From assembly GCA_009746045.1 (NCBI GenBank), contig RPFO01000175.1:5603414-5667413 (forward strand): DNA of 64,000 nucleotides, in the 5' to 3' direction. A model generated the notes under the pieces. The model was not told where the DNA came from and did not search any database. It saw only the letters and a program-made list of their open reading frames with translations. Below are positions 32,701 through 43,724 of the stretch, in pieces. Position numbers and translations under genes: made by a program. Positions within the stretch are counted from its first letter, which is position 1. Every line of letters begins with the position of its first letter. Source of the DNA: Mesostigma viride. Taxonomy: Eukaryota; Streptophyta; Mesostigmatophyceae; Mesostigmatales; Mesostigmataceae.

Positions 32701-35700
32701 AGAACCTGGCCGGCGCACGCAAGATTCTGGGCAACGCCATCGGCATGGCGCCAAAGGACAAGGTCTGGTGACATGTTGGTTTGGTTAAGTCAAGCGGTGA
32801 CATGTTGGGTTAGTTAAGCGGTGACGTAGCCGGCTACCGTGCTTCTGCTAAGGTTTTTTGGCAAACGTCAAAATGTTGACTTTTCAGCCCGATTCTTCCG
32901 TCAAAATGTTGACTTTTGCCCCGGCGTTGCGTGAACCATTTGACTTTTCCTCCATGCAGCGTTTCGTCCTTACATCGATAGGGCCACCCATCTTTCATGT
33001 CGCTTGTGCTGTAAGCATCCAAATCAGGTAGCTCTGGACAAGCAGGATCTATTGCATGTTACTACCCTAGTCACATGATTAATGACGCCGTGCCCTCACC
33101 CAGAGTAAGGGTTGGCCCTGCCCCCCTCGATGATGCTTGTCAACAAGTTGGCTTTCGACCAGTTCATGCGCGTCAAAATGTTGACTTTTTGTAAAAAAAA
33201 ATGGCGTCAACGTGTTGACTTTTTACCCTGAATGTTGACTTGTTATATAATTTTCGGTGTTTGCGTCAACCTTTGACTAAAACGTCACGTTAGCAGAAGC
33301 ACTGGCTGGCTAGCACCCACACTTGCTGTCATCGGCATGCAAGCATGGCAGTTTCACCTGATCAAGTCGGAGTTCCTGTTGTTTTTTCTATGGGAGATGC
33401 TGATAGCCTCTGGCACCCCGAATTTTAGTCTCCCACTAAGGTCCGCTGAAGTAAAATTAGATCTCTGTTTTCCCTTCTCTTTTTGGGAACAGGCGCATGG
33501 CTTGCACAGATCTGCGAGCTCGTGCATGAGTTAGTGTTGGCCTGTCCGTGCCTGTATGCTTCTTGGGCTATTATCCATACCCAATAGTGGTACGAGTATA
33601 TCATCATGCCCTGACCAAATCCTAAAGTTCTTCAGTGCGATTGCACTGGCTTGCACGATTGTTTCATTTCTTGGCCTTTTGCATGCTTCTGACATGATAT
33701 TGAGACTTTACCTTGTCTATGATGTTGTTGCTTCTATGCTTGTTGGCCTGTAGCACACATCTGCTGTATGCACCCGTATTCAAGTCGGACAGCAAGATAG
33801 TGTTGCTTGCTTGCGTTGCTTGTGTGCCTTGGCCCCTGATACTGATCATATAGTCGTCCTTCATCAACGCTCCCACCAGATCTTCAAGTCGTACATCGAG
33901 ATCGAGCTTCAGCTGGGCAACATCGACCGCTGCCGCAAGCTGTACGAGAAGTACCTCGAGTGGGCGCCCTCCAACTGCTACGCCTGGAGCAAGGTGGGCA
34001 CAGTGGCTACTTTGTGGTTCAGGGGTTGAGGGCATGGGTTGATGGGCACGTGAGAGGGTCTCTTCGCGTGGATCACTTGGCGGGCGCTTCGGAGGAGGGC
34101 CGTTTGTTGCTCACTTGTAGGACCATGCCCCTGGGACTACAGGAAACTCGTTAGCAAATGTCCTTGTTTTTCTTCCCTGCAGCGAATGAGCTCCGCCATG
34201 AGCCTGATATCACCCCCTGTCTTCCTTCATGTAGCTACAGCTTCTTATGGCTAACATAATACCCCCCTTGCTGCAAATGATTGGCTACCTGCTCCTTCCA
34301 CACCCCATCACGTTCGCTATCCCCCCCCTCCCCCCCCCCCCCCTCCCCCCCCCCCCCCTCCCTCCCCCCCTCCCTCCCCTCCTCTCCCCACCAGTTTTTG
34401 GAGCTCGAGCGTTCGCTGGGCGAGAGCGACCGCGGGCGCGCCATCTTTGAGCTGGCCATCTCGCAGCCAGTCCTCGACATGCCCGAGGTTCTGTGGAAGG
34501 TGGGTGAAGGGAAGTGGTGGGTGGGGGCATGCGCGAGGTGCTCTGGGAGATGAAGCAAAAGGAACCATTATTTGGGGGACATGGGCGATTGGAGGTCCTC
34601 TGGAAGGTGAGCTAAGTGGAGATTCTTTGGGGGGGGGCAGATTTTGGAGCATGCTGTGGCCCGTGTGTGTGGTCCCCGATCCCATGTCCTCAAGTATGAC
34701 GTATTGGTTGTATGGTAACTAAGATTTTTGTACAACGTCTTCCCCCTTGCAGGCGTACATTGACTTTGAGATCGCCAACAAGGACGCGGCGCGCACGCGT
34801 GACCTGTACGAACGGCTGCTCGACCGCACCAAGCACATCAAGGTGAGAGAGAGCAGAGTGAAGGGGAGATGGCGCGGTGGTGTGACCGCACCACGCACAT
34901 CAAGGGGGGCGAGGCCTGGAAGGATCACAGGCTTAGCCTGGGTAGTGGTGAGGGCTGGCAGAATTACATGGGATGGGTGGTTGTGGCTCGATTGGATCAT
35001 GCGCGTCAAGGCACCGCGTGCCAAGAATAGATGGCTCAGGTCATGCGGGCACTGACGTTGCTCAGGCAGTGAGGTGTGCAGACACCTGAGGACAAGTGCG
35101 GCAGCATTAATGGAAGTATGGGAGCAGCCCTGCTCGGCTGACTTGATGAGCACGCTCGTGGATGTGTCACTGTATCGGCCAACTTGGACGCTTGTCAGGT
35201 AAGGAACCATTGCTGGTGCATGTCGCTGGATTCTCTTCGACGGAAAACCTGGTCTTGCAACCTACCAAGGTGGCGCGGATGCTGGTAGGAAGCAGATCCC
35301 TCTGTTCGGGCACTGCATGTTCTGCAGTCCTCTGTTGGCTGCGTGGGCGGAGTAATGCGGTGGGCAGACAGTGCCCATCATCCGCCAGCTGGCAGTTGTT
35401 GGAGGCCGTAGAATTACGGTATGCAAGCCCTTCAGAACGAGGGATGGCCCACACAAAGCCCAGTCATGGCATTGATTACCATTTTTTTCTGATTCGTTGA
35501 ACACGATGATATTTCATGAACGGATTTTGTTAGGAACGGGGCCGTTTCTCACTGCATCCATGGAATCCACCATGACCCGGATTCTATGCTATCCTCTGCC
35601 CCTTCATCATGGCCACACAGGTCTGGCTGAGCTACGCCCAGTTTGAGGCGACGGCGCCGCTGCCATGGGAGCTGGAACAAGAGGAGGACGAGGAGGAGGG

Positions 35701-37429
35701 AGGGGAACCGCGTGCGCGCCCGCTGCCGAGTGCTGAGGAGCAACGAGCAGCCAAGGATGCGCGGGCGGAGAGGGCGAGAGGTGAGGATGGGCGCGAGGAG
35801 AGGGCGAGAGGTGCAGTGGGGCGGGAGCAGGGGCGCGAGGCAGGCTGTGTGGGACCGTTGGGGGTTACTGGGATTTGCTGTGTGGGCAGAAAGTACCATG
35901 AGGGTTGCATGGTGTCCGCACATGCACTAGCGCTGTTGACGGAGGTAGCGGGGCAGAGTCGTGTTTTGCCTACCTCAGTACCACCTGGTCAGTTGCTCCA
36001 CTTGGCTCGTTTTCTGGAAGCGTTCCGTAAGAGGGGGGCGTTGTGATGGGAGGTCTAGGGCCACTACTTGCTGCTCTCCAAGGTTCTATTTCCTGTTTCT
36101 ATTCTTCCGAAAGGGGTCGTTCCCAAACCCCCATGTCAACTCGTGTGCCTCAGTATTGCCCCCCCCCCACACACACAATGCCCTCTCTTTATTCTTCCTT
36201 TCTCCCTTACCCCCCCATGCAGTCACAAGAATGTTTTTTGTTTGGTTGGTTGCTCATGCCCACCATTTTTCTTCCCCCGGCTTAAACTTCTCCCACCGCG
36301 CAGGCGTGTACGGCCGCGCGTTCCGGTCCCTGCGTGAGACGGCGCCCGACGCCAAGGAGGAGCGCGTGATGCTGCTGGAGGCGTGGCGCGAGTTTGAGGC
36401 GCGTGACGGGAGCGAGTCGTCGCTGGCGGCCGTCACGCGCAAGATGCCCAAGCGCGTCAAGCGCAAGCGGCCGGTGACTGCGGAGGACGGCACGCCTGCA
36501 GGGTGGGTGCTTGCTCCTGCCTTCTGCTGCCTTATCGGTTGCCTTTTGTTGCCTGATATGCTGCCTTCTATGTTTGCCTTATATGTATCCCTTATGTGTG
36601 TGCCTTATATGTTCCCTGTCTTCCTGCCCTACATCTTTGCAAGGCCATCGCTCGCACGAGGGTTGGTTTCCGATGGTATGGCCTTGCTCTGTTGGCTGGT
36701 TTGTGCTTCAGTGTGTGATGCCATGTTTGAACAGAGACTCTTGGGAAGGAGAGTCATGGAAGGGGACTCGTGCAGCAAGGGCAGGGCATGCTGCTATGCC
36801 TGGTATCGTGGCAGGCATGTGTGCTCGTTCTTCCATTCCCGCAACCCCACGCTGGGAACAGATGGAGGGGATATAGAAGAAAGCACGGGCTGATCGCCCG
36901 GGTCGCCCTCGTGCCGTTTCTATCCTATCAAAAAGACAACCAGCGCAGGCCACTATGGCTATGAGCAGTTTCGAGGAGTACCACGCTCCACCACGATGAC
37001 CCCGAAAGTGTGGTGTAGCCTTGCTAATGGACCAAGTGCTGATCCTGTCTGTGTCCTGTTCCTGCGGCTTGCAGAAACTATGTTGGGGACCCACAATTGT
37101 TTTCATGGTCTTCATAAAAATCTTCATCTCGTATGTCCTCATTCCTGTTTATTGCCCCCCCTCCACACACACAAATTTTGTATGTCATGGCTTTCATCAA
37201 AACATTTGCCTTGATCAGGTTCGAGGAGTACTACGACTACATCTTCCCCGACGATGAGGGAGGCACGCCCAGCCTCAAGATCCTGGAGGCGGCCTACCGG
37301 TGGAAGAAGCAGAAGCTGGGTCTCCCTGAGGACGACGGCGCCCAGCAGGAACCGGAGGAGCAGGAGCAGGAGCCGCTGCGGCAGCAGCCGGGGCAATGGC
37401 TTGGAGGCGCCCAGGATGATAGCGACTAG
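25058..37429 (+). CDS. CRNKL1: Crooked-neck/CLF1 (CRNKL1) HAT-repeat splicing factor
   Basis: Twelve exons, all phases consistent, 742 residues: 25058-25273, 26329-26634, 27194-27535, 29100-29291, 32125-32273, 32618-32762, 33880-33993, 34395-34499, 34753-34842, 35621-35780, 36304-36502 and 37219-37429. This is a nineteen-complex (NTC/Prp19) scaffold that acts in spliceosome activation in the nucleus. It starts with [25 protein letters not shown] long run of HAT repeats follows, with typical pieces [71 protein letters not shown] and [14 protein letters not shown]. It ends with [11 protein letters not shown] and an acidic Gln/Glu tail. Exon 10 carries a charged Glu/Arg-rich insert absent from animal proteins. 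Length fits the family. Every donor is GT. Introns hold large minisatellites and repeated copies of exon edges (see findings). It is head-to-head with D27. Confidence 0.95.
26660..26795. repeat. (TGCG)n tract in CLF1 intron 2
   Basis: About 130 bp of TGCG tetranucleotide repeat with occasional TGCA, starting 25 bp after the exon 2 donor. Confidence 0.97.
27690..28007. repeat. 11-bp minisatellite in CLF1 intron 3
   Basis: About 29 copies of an 11-bp unit (ATATCCAACAG) with ACATATCC and AGACATCC variants. All frames on one strand read as Asp-Ile-Cys-Trp-Ile-type repeats, which are not protein-coding. Confidence 0.97.
29287..29427. repeat. 21-bp minisatellite at CLF1 exon 4 donor
   Basis: Six to seven copies of a 21-bp unit (GACAAGGTGGGCGCTGTGGA with GGC/GAC variants) starting at the exon-intron boundary itself. 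The first unit contains the true donor, ...GACAAG|GTGGGC, at 29291/29292, so each later unit carries a copy of the splice-site context. Confidence 0.92.
29455..30782. repeat. 47-bp minisatellite in CLF1 intron 4
   Basis: About 28 copies of a 47-bp unit made of ACCAAGGACATGTATTTGTG followed by AATAGCGTGCAAGGACAAGG and TGGTAGG. Copies differ by single bases (ACC/ATC; GGACA/GCACA). Every unit keeps the AGGACAAG|GTGG words of the exon 4 donor. Confidence 0.97.
30785..31160. repeat. 80-bp minisatellite in CLF1 intron 4
   Basis: Between four and five copies of an 80-bp unit (TCTTGTGCTGTCAACCTCAG then GACAAGGTGGGTGTCAATGG, and onward). It again contains GACAAG|GTGGGT. It follows directly on the 47-bp array. 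Confidence 0.96.
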
Positions 37430-38082
37430 GGGAAGTCCTCGTAGGAGAGGTTGCTCTCCACGTAGTGTACTTATAATGGTAATTATGGCTTCAGGCAAGC
37501 GAGACCGAAACAGGGGACAGCTGGTGGTCACACCTGTGGGATGTTGCAGTGATGAAGTGCATGGTTGATACTTACGATAATTAATTAATGGTATATGAGT
37601 GAGGGCCTGAAACTGCGATGTGAGGACTCTGTCCACTGGAAACTCCAACTCCTGGCCCCATGTGTGAGCCACAATAGGCGTGTTCATCTCTGTATGACCA
37701 ATGGGACAACGGTATCATGTATTTCAATATGGGATGAGAAAGCGTACATGTCAACCATAACTCTGATCTTGAAAACGAAACAAAGTTCTATGCAGGCCCG
37801 ATCGAATCCCTAAACTAAGACTAAACTACTGTTAAGTAAGTACGTACTGGTAAGTAAGTACTTGTGTGTCATGCGCATGGACATGCCTCGGAGTACTATG
37901 CTGATCGTCATGTATTAGAAAATAATTACACGAAAGTTACAAATATTGTCTGCATCATGTCAAACTACTGTCACCCTTTTTTAGTACCAATTTAACCCAT
38001 CTATCGATCAGCTCTGTTGCAGAAGTTTCTTGGAGGGTAAGAGCTTAAACTTGTGCGCCATACTTGCGATGCACAAGGCTAC
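37430..38082. other. 3' flank of CLF1, no supported gene
   Basis: AT-richer flank without a convincing frame. GTAAGTA words cluster at 37832-37860. Confidence 0.45.
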
Positions 38083-38222
38083 ACATTTCCATGTCTCCAT
38101 TCATGTTCATGCATCATCCTGAGCGACTCGTACACGCGGTAAAGATTTAACGGCAGGCTCGAGCTACCATATGGTCCAGATTCTCCCGATTTCTGGCCTG
38201 CGCTGGTTGTCTCCTTGATACG
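38083..38222 (+). repeat. Full copy of the ~130-bp dispersed repeat
   Basis: It runs from CAAGGCTACACATTTCCATG through GGCAGGCTCGAGCTACCAT to GCGCTGGTTGTCTCCTTGAT. It matches the copy at 9488-9642 over its whole length. Confidence 0.85.
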
Positions 38223-38339
38223 TGTTACTATACAGATGATAACGTTATCAAACCTTAGGAGGGGTGCCCCATCAGCCATTTTGCTCGTTCCGGTGTCGTC
38301 CCCGTCGTCCCGCTTTAATTTGGACGGGAAGGTGCATGC

Positions 38340-38650
38340 CTGTCGAATTGAATTGTAACGTAGCTCCGTTGGGAGTAATGTAGCACATATCCCAGAGAAC
38401 ATCTTGCTCGCACCAGTCAGGTATAGATACCGCCCTTGGTCTGGCCGGCCCCCAGCCGGCTTGGCCAACCAGGGCAGCATATCCTGACCTGGCCTGGCCC
38501 CAAGGACATTCCTAGAAAGCTGGGCAAGCCTGCCATGAACTACATACAGATGTTGCTGGCCGACCTAGTGGTCCCAGCTCAATTTGAATGTTCACCGCAT
38601 TCACACGACGAGCCACGGGCCACGAGGTAGCCATGGCTGATGGCGGAGCT
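38340..38650 (+). mobile_element. LINE ORF2 C-terminal fragment
   Basis: From 38396 the plus strand matches 10355-10560 of the first LINE (LARTSQ..., DLGLAGP, then the FEC/FEH region). Just before it, 38345-38390 reads in reverse as the LINE 3' tail (GGATATGTGCTACAT...CAACGGAG). The junction therefore joins a flipped tail to a forward body. Confidence 0.8.
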
Positions 38651-39279
38651 CATAACTTTCACGTTTGGGCACCGAATTCGGCTGTGAATATGACAATCGC
38701 TCCGTCTTTCTAAGACGCACACGCAGATATAATTTTCCGATCGAAGCTAATACGCAATATATGGCGAGCAAACACGCCTCCGCGCAACGCAGCCTGGTGG
38801 CTGCGCTCAGCCCTGAAAATAAGTCTGCAGCTCCGGCTGCAGCTTCGATCGCCCTCCGGCCCAGAAGGCATGCAGTGGCGCCACTCTAGCCAAGCCCTAG
38901 TGGTCGCCCCGACCTCCTCGGGCTCGCCTCGCGGCCCGCAGCGTCGCCTGAGCCCAAGCGCGCAGTCGCCCTGCCGAGCCGAATTAACTGGGACGAGTAC
39001 GACTTTGACGCCAGCCAGCCCGGCTAATTTTTGACAAGCTCCACCACGACCGCATCCTGGCCTGCGTGTTTTTTGGATCGTACGCCTCGCTTCTGGAACT
39101 GTGTAAGCAGCTCTTCCACCAGGGCCGCCTTGTCAATGCTTTCCAGAGGCGCCCATTCAAATTCCACCCTATCCTCACCCTCACCCGCCCCCACCTTCAG
39201 CATGATCAGAATATACGCCCTCTTCTCCCTCCTTGGACGCTCCGTCGAGGAGCTCTGCCCCCCCCAGCCCATCACCACC

Positions 39280-40240
39280 ACCTTGGCCGAATCCTCCATC
39301 CGCTCACTCCTTAAGGAGGCCCTCGAGCAGCACGTGGCCCCCCTCGCTGCCGGCAGATGTGGCAGCCATGGCCGGACGGCACGCTGGCTGCCGAGCTCCC
39401 CCTCCTCTCCACCATCTCCACCGCCACCTCCACCCTCCTCGCCTCCTCCACCGCCACCATGCACCCCCACCTCCGACGCCATCACCGCCCGGCTCCACGA
39501 CATCGACCAGTGCCTCAAGCACAACGCCATCGCCATCGAGTGCTTGCAAAACACCGGCCTCACCGCCCAGGCGGTTGAAGGACGTTGCCGCCAAGCCAGC
39601 CTCCGGTGGCCCGGCTGGCGATGCTCCTCCGGCCCACCCAGACCTGGGCGGACGTGCTCAAGCAACACACCACCTCCACCGGCCCCGGCCACCTCCGCCG
39701 TCGCAGCATAGCTCCAGCAGCAGACGCTCGACCTCCGCGAGGAGGCTGAGCTCGCCAAGCGCATCATTGCAATCTTAACGTCATCGTCAAGAACTTCGAC
39801 GTGGTGGAAGGTGAGAATTCCGAGAAGCTTGCACAGGTGTTTGAGAGAGAAATCCTTGGTCGCATGGGCCTTCTTGGTGATCAAGCTGGTCGCCCACCGC
39901 CTTCCTCGCTCGCGGGGTAAGGCAGGGCGCCCCCGCTTCTTCTCATCTTTAAGAAACCGGCGGACAAGAATTCGTTTCTCAGACGTCGCAAGCGGCTCGA
40001 GAAGACTCACTACACCCTGGACGACGACTCATAACCCGGGTGTAGCAACAACGGCGACGGGAGCTTAATGGCCGACCTATACCTCCAGCTCCGGCAGACC
40101 GCGACGGGGAAGCCGGTTTACTGGAAGGGGGCGGCCATCTACGTCGGCCACAAGCCCGGTGGCAAGCGACCCCGGCGCGCGGCCCCATCACCTCAAGACA
40201 CCCTGGGCAGCTTAGGGGAATACAGTAGTGTAGAATAGTA
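39280..40240 (+). pseudogene. LINE ORF1p-like gene (coiled coil + RRM + C-terminal domain)
   Basis: Plus-strand coding remnants in shifting frames. There is a helical region (LAESSIRSLLKEALEQHVAP; ARLHDIDQCLKHNAIAIECL), then an RRM-like L1 ORF1 segment from about 39770 (NLNVIVKNFDVVEGENSEKL, FEREILGRMGLLG). Next come FKKPADKNSF, LEKTHYTLDDD and YLQLRQTATGKPVYWKGAAI followed by YVGHKP. This order (coiled coil, RRM, small C-terminal domain) is that of L1-type ORF1 nucleic-acid chaperones. A TAA interrupts at about 40032 and frames shift near 39600 and 39720. The Pro-rich 39420-39500 stretch is an internal linker. Confidence 0.8.
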
Positions 40241-40739
40241 AGCTAGGCCTACTAGCCGTGGCTTTGTACATGTACGCCTATTATCGGTGCCCCCCGTACC
40301 AGCTTATGCCTTAGTTAGCCCTTAGCCATATTGAACCATGTACATGTGTGCCTATGATATGTGCCACACGCCGGATGATGCCTACTAGCTTAATTAGTTA
40401 TATGCTGTGCCCACGCAGAGAGCTACTCTCTGCTGCATGAGAATTTGCAGAAGCTAGCTAGCCAAAAATGATGCCTAGCTTCTGTATAGCGATGCTGATC
40501 TTCCACCCCATGCCAGGCCCCCTTTGCGCTCTGAGAGATCATGGTGGTGCATGGTGCCCTTGGTGCATCAGGAGCAGGTGTAGTAGTTTACATCCTACCC
40601 TTGCAGGAAGTAGCCCAGATCGAATGTATTAAAATCCATATTCCCCTTCTCGATCAGGGATATCATGAGCTACATGCAGTCATGCACTCCCAACGGAGTC
40701 ATGTTCCTAATTAGTTAATTCATTCATTCATTAGTTAAT

Positions 40740-41032
40740 TCATTCACTCCCTCTCTCTTGCTTCCAAGACTGCTATGCAGAACAAGAAGAGGTGGCAGAA
40801 GCTAGATTGTCCAGGCTCACACGCCAGCCCCTAGCTGTGGGCAAGCCCCCTCCCCCCAAGTGGAAGGGGCGCTTTGCTGAGTAGCGTACTTAGGATTTTC
40901 TAGACCAGATAGCTCAGAGTCAGCCTAGCTAGTTCGATTCCGCGGCTTCGCCCACCTCCGACGTCCATCCAGCAAGGAATATGTGCAACATGCACCTCTC
41001 CCGGCCAACGGAGTCATGTTATAATTCAATTC
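40740..41032 (+). mobile_element. LINE 3' end fragment
   Basis: Matches the last 140 bases of the ORF2 frame at 10557-10690 (ATTCACTCCCTCTCTCTTGC ... GGAAGGGGCGCTTTGCTGAG, stop) and the following 3' untranslated tail to CAACGGAGTCATGTTATAAT. It sits in the loop of the inverted repeat. Confidence 0.88.
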
Positions 41033-41429
41033 CCTAAAAGGGGCATATGGCTTTAAATACACTATTGGCCGCACCTGCAAGGGTAGCTAGGGTGTAAACT
41101 ACACTTGCTCTGGGTGCACAAAGTGCACATATGCACACCATGCACTATATTATGTATTCCAGCACCTGGGGGCGCAGCTAGACATAGGGGGAAAGATCAT
41201 CATGGCTAAACAATATGGCTAGAGCATGGCAGTTCTCAGCAGAGAGTAGCTCTCTGCATGGGCACAGCATATAACTAAATAAGGCTAGGCATCATCTGGG
41301 GTGTGGCACATCATTATAGGCACACATGTATATGGCTAAAGAATTATGCTAAAGCATCAGCTGGTAGGGGGCCCATAATAGGCGTACATGTACAAGGCCA
41401 CGGTGGCTCGGCCTGACTATTCTACACTA

Positions 41430-41687
41430 CTACTGTTGTATTAATTGATCCCCTAAGCTGCCCAGGGTGTCTTGAGGTGCTGGGGCTGCGGGGGTCGCTT
41501 GCATGCACCAGGGCTTGTGGCCGACGTAGATGGTCGCCCCCTTCCAGTACACCGGCTTCCCAGCCGCGGTCTGCTGGAGCTGGAGGTAGGTCGGCCATAG
41601 TCCCCGTCGCCGTTGTTGCTGCGCCAGGGTTAAGACGTCGTCCAGGGTGTAGTGAGTCTGCCTGTTGGTCCGCCCAAGGTGCCCCAA
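41430..41687 (-). pseudogene. LINE ORF1p C-terminal fragment
   Basis: Minus-strand open piece: HYTLDDVLTLAQQQRRRGLW, PTYLQLQQTAAGKPVYWKGA, TIYVGHKP. This is the less damaged counterpart of 40005-40165 and forms part of the right arm of the inverted repeat. Confidence 0.85.
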
Positions 41688-42149
41688 GGTGCTGTCGGTC
41701 CGCCCAAATTATGGGTTCCGTCGTCCAGTTGGACGAAAGGAAGGAGTTCGACCCGAGTTACAGTCGTCGTCCAAGTGTCTGGCCGGAAGGACTTCCGAGT
41801 TTTACAAAACAGATGTCGGTCGTCGATCGTCCATGCAGTATCAAGGAGACATGCAGTATGGACGGGAGCTAGGAGCGACCAGATGTTGTGGAGTCAAGAT
41901 TGTGGTCGGTACTCGGTAGCTCTTGTGGTAGCTGGTGCACTTCGCAAAACTAATGTCATGTAATTGCCAGCCACAGCCACTGCAGGAATTAATATTAGCT
42001 GAGATTAGCTGCTCTTGACTAGCATGAAGAGCCGGCTGGAGCTGGCTGAAGCCTGCTAAACCTACTAAGCTCCAGGTCGGCGGGCCGAGCGCAAGTGAGC
42101 CAAGTGGGCTGTGTTGTGGTGCTCAGTCGACTGATCAGTCCTGATCAAT

Positions 42150-42580
42150 TTACATCCTGATCAATTTACAGTGGTCGTCCCCCAAATTGGCGCGAAAGGA
42201 GTTCCGCGATATGTGGCTGGCGCTGCATGTTTTCCCGTCGTCGACCGACAGTCCCTGGGAAGTGCCGGAGGACCCGGGGTACCCAACACTGAGTGGGGCA
42301 TCGATCCCGCACCCCTCATCCAACCTTAAATCAGGTGCCCGAGCATGGGTGTGACTACATGGCAAGTCTAGCCCGTAGGGGGCTTCCACATGCAGCTGGT
42401 TGTTGACGATCAGGTCCCCGTCCCGCCAGAACACCTTGGGCTTCTTGGGTACGTCTTGCTTGTGGCGGAAGTACTCTGGACACAGCTGTAGGCCGCGCTG
42501 CTGCTGCTGAGCGGGGGTCAGGTCGTAGTCCAGCGTCAATTGGAGAGGTCGCGCAGCTTCTTGCGGCACGGGAATATCGG
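42150..42580 (-). pseudogene. Second-subfamily LINE ORF1p C-terminal fragment
   Basis: Minus-strand frame with LTLDYDLTPAQQQQRGLQLC, EYFRHKQDVPKKPKVFWRDG and DLIVNNQL. It has the same architecture as the 41430-41687 fragment (LTPAQQ..., then K-x-W-G/D-G-x-x-I-V), but the sequence is clearly different, so it derives from another LINE family. Confidence 0.7.
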
Positions 42581-42969
42581 TTTAAGGCAGGCCTTCATTG
42601 CATGTAGTCTGAATACACGTGTGACTGTTTCACTTCGTTTCTGAGTGGCATGCGACTCCATGCGCTGCATCTAGCTAAATGTTGCGATCTTCGCACCTTT
42701 CCTCTCAGACGACTACTCTACTCCTCACACGGCGTTGGACCGCCATCATGCGTCCATACACGACGAGTAGTCTCATCTACTATAATATCGCAGCGTACGT
42801 ACGTACGTACATGTTCTGTCTTGCATGAGACCACCATGCAACAATTTGGATGCTGAGAAACAGCTAATATGCTAGCTGAATGTTCCCTTCTATCTCAATG
42901 GTTAGGTGTTATCAGGCTATTTGCATGGACTTCCACTAGTCTAGCTCTGTGTACCTTGTTCAAAGCTCA

Positions 42970-43095
42970 ATATATCAACGAGACAACCAGCGCAAGCCAG
43001 AAATCTGGAGAATCCGGACCATGGTAGTTCGAGCCTGCAGTTATCTTATCCGCATTTTCAAGTCGTTCGGGATGATGGACATGAGCAGAGATGGA
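42970..43095 (-). repeat. Minus-strand copy of the ~130-bp dispersed repeat
   Basis: From GAGACAACCAGCGCAAGCCA through CCATGGTAGTTCGAGCCTGC to GATGGACATGAGCAGAGATG. It is the reverse complement of the 38083-38222 copy. Confidence 0.82.
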
Positions 43096-43724
43096 CATGT
43101 TCGATGTATAGTTGATGGAACAGAATCCTTGGCATGCTTTGTGCATCGCAACATAGCTAGGACCTCAGCAGCTGTCTTACTGAATCCAAATGGTGATGGC
43201 AACATAGAAACTTTCGATTGATATCAGTTTGGTACATGTGGCTCGGCCACAGCATGTGCTCAGAGAAGTGAGGCCCGGGTTCTTCACCATATGCGTCTCC
43301 ACTGCGCTAAGACGTGCCATTCATATGGGGATGGAAAACGCCACACAATCCTTGATAGGCAGGGTGAAAAGGATAGTATACTACGCCAGCTGTCACTGAG
43401 GCGATGCCGCTTACATCTTGGGTGAGATCAGCACAGCCATTTCATCTGCAGCACCCAGCAGGTGAGTCATCATCACTGGGCATGCTCTTGCCGCCTGGCA
43501 TGCTGCGGGAATGGCCAACCTTTACAATGACAGGCCAACCTTTTGCAGTAACAGGTCAAGTCATGGTGTCTGGCCATGGAGAGTTGTGGAACCATGCCGG
43601 CACCAGACTGACCCCAAAAATGCAGAATAACGAACACGAGGGTGGGGCCTTGACAGCCAGATCACCAGGGGTGCTTCCAAAGTAATCACCACTCCTGGTG
43701 GTTGGGGTACAAACCTATACCACG

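Larger units (their letters stand above)
39980..41690. repeat. Large inverted repeat built from LINE ORF1 copies
   Basis: The left arm, about 39980-40660, reads forward. The right arm, about 41060-41690, is its diverged reverse complement. Landmarks in order on the left arm are the ORF1 C-terminal region, GTAGTGTAGAATAGT, GTACATGTACGCC, AGAGAGCTACTCTCTGC, and GTAGTTTACATCCTACCCTT. On the right arm they recur in reverse order and orientation. The spacer (about 40680-41045) holds a LINE 3' tail. Confidence 0.8.

Noticed and set aside
39024-40010. 328-codon minus-strand frame
   Set aside because: It is antisense to LINE ORF1 remnants; low-complexity Gly/Glu runs mirror the Pro-rich linker on the plus strand and no family matches.
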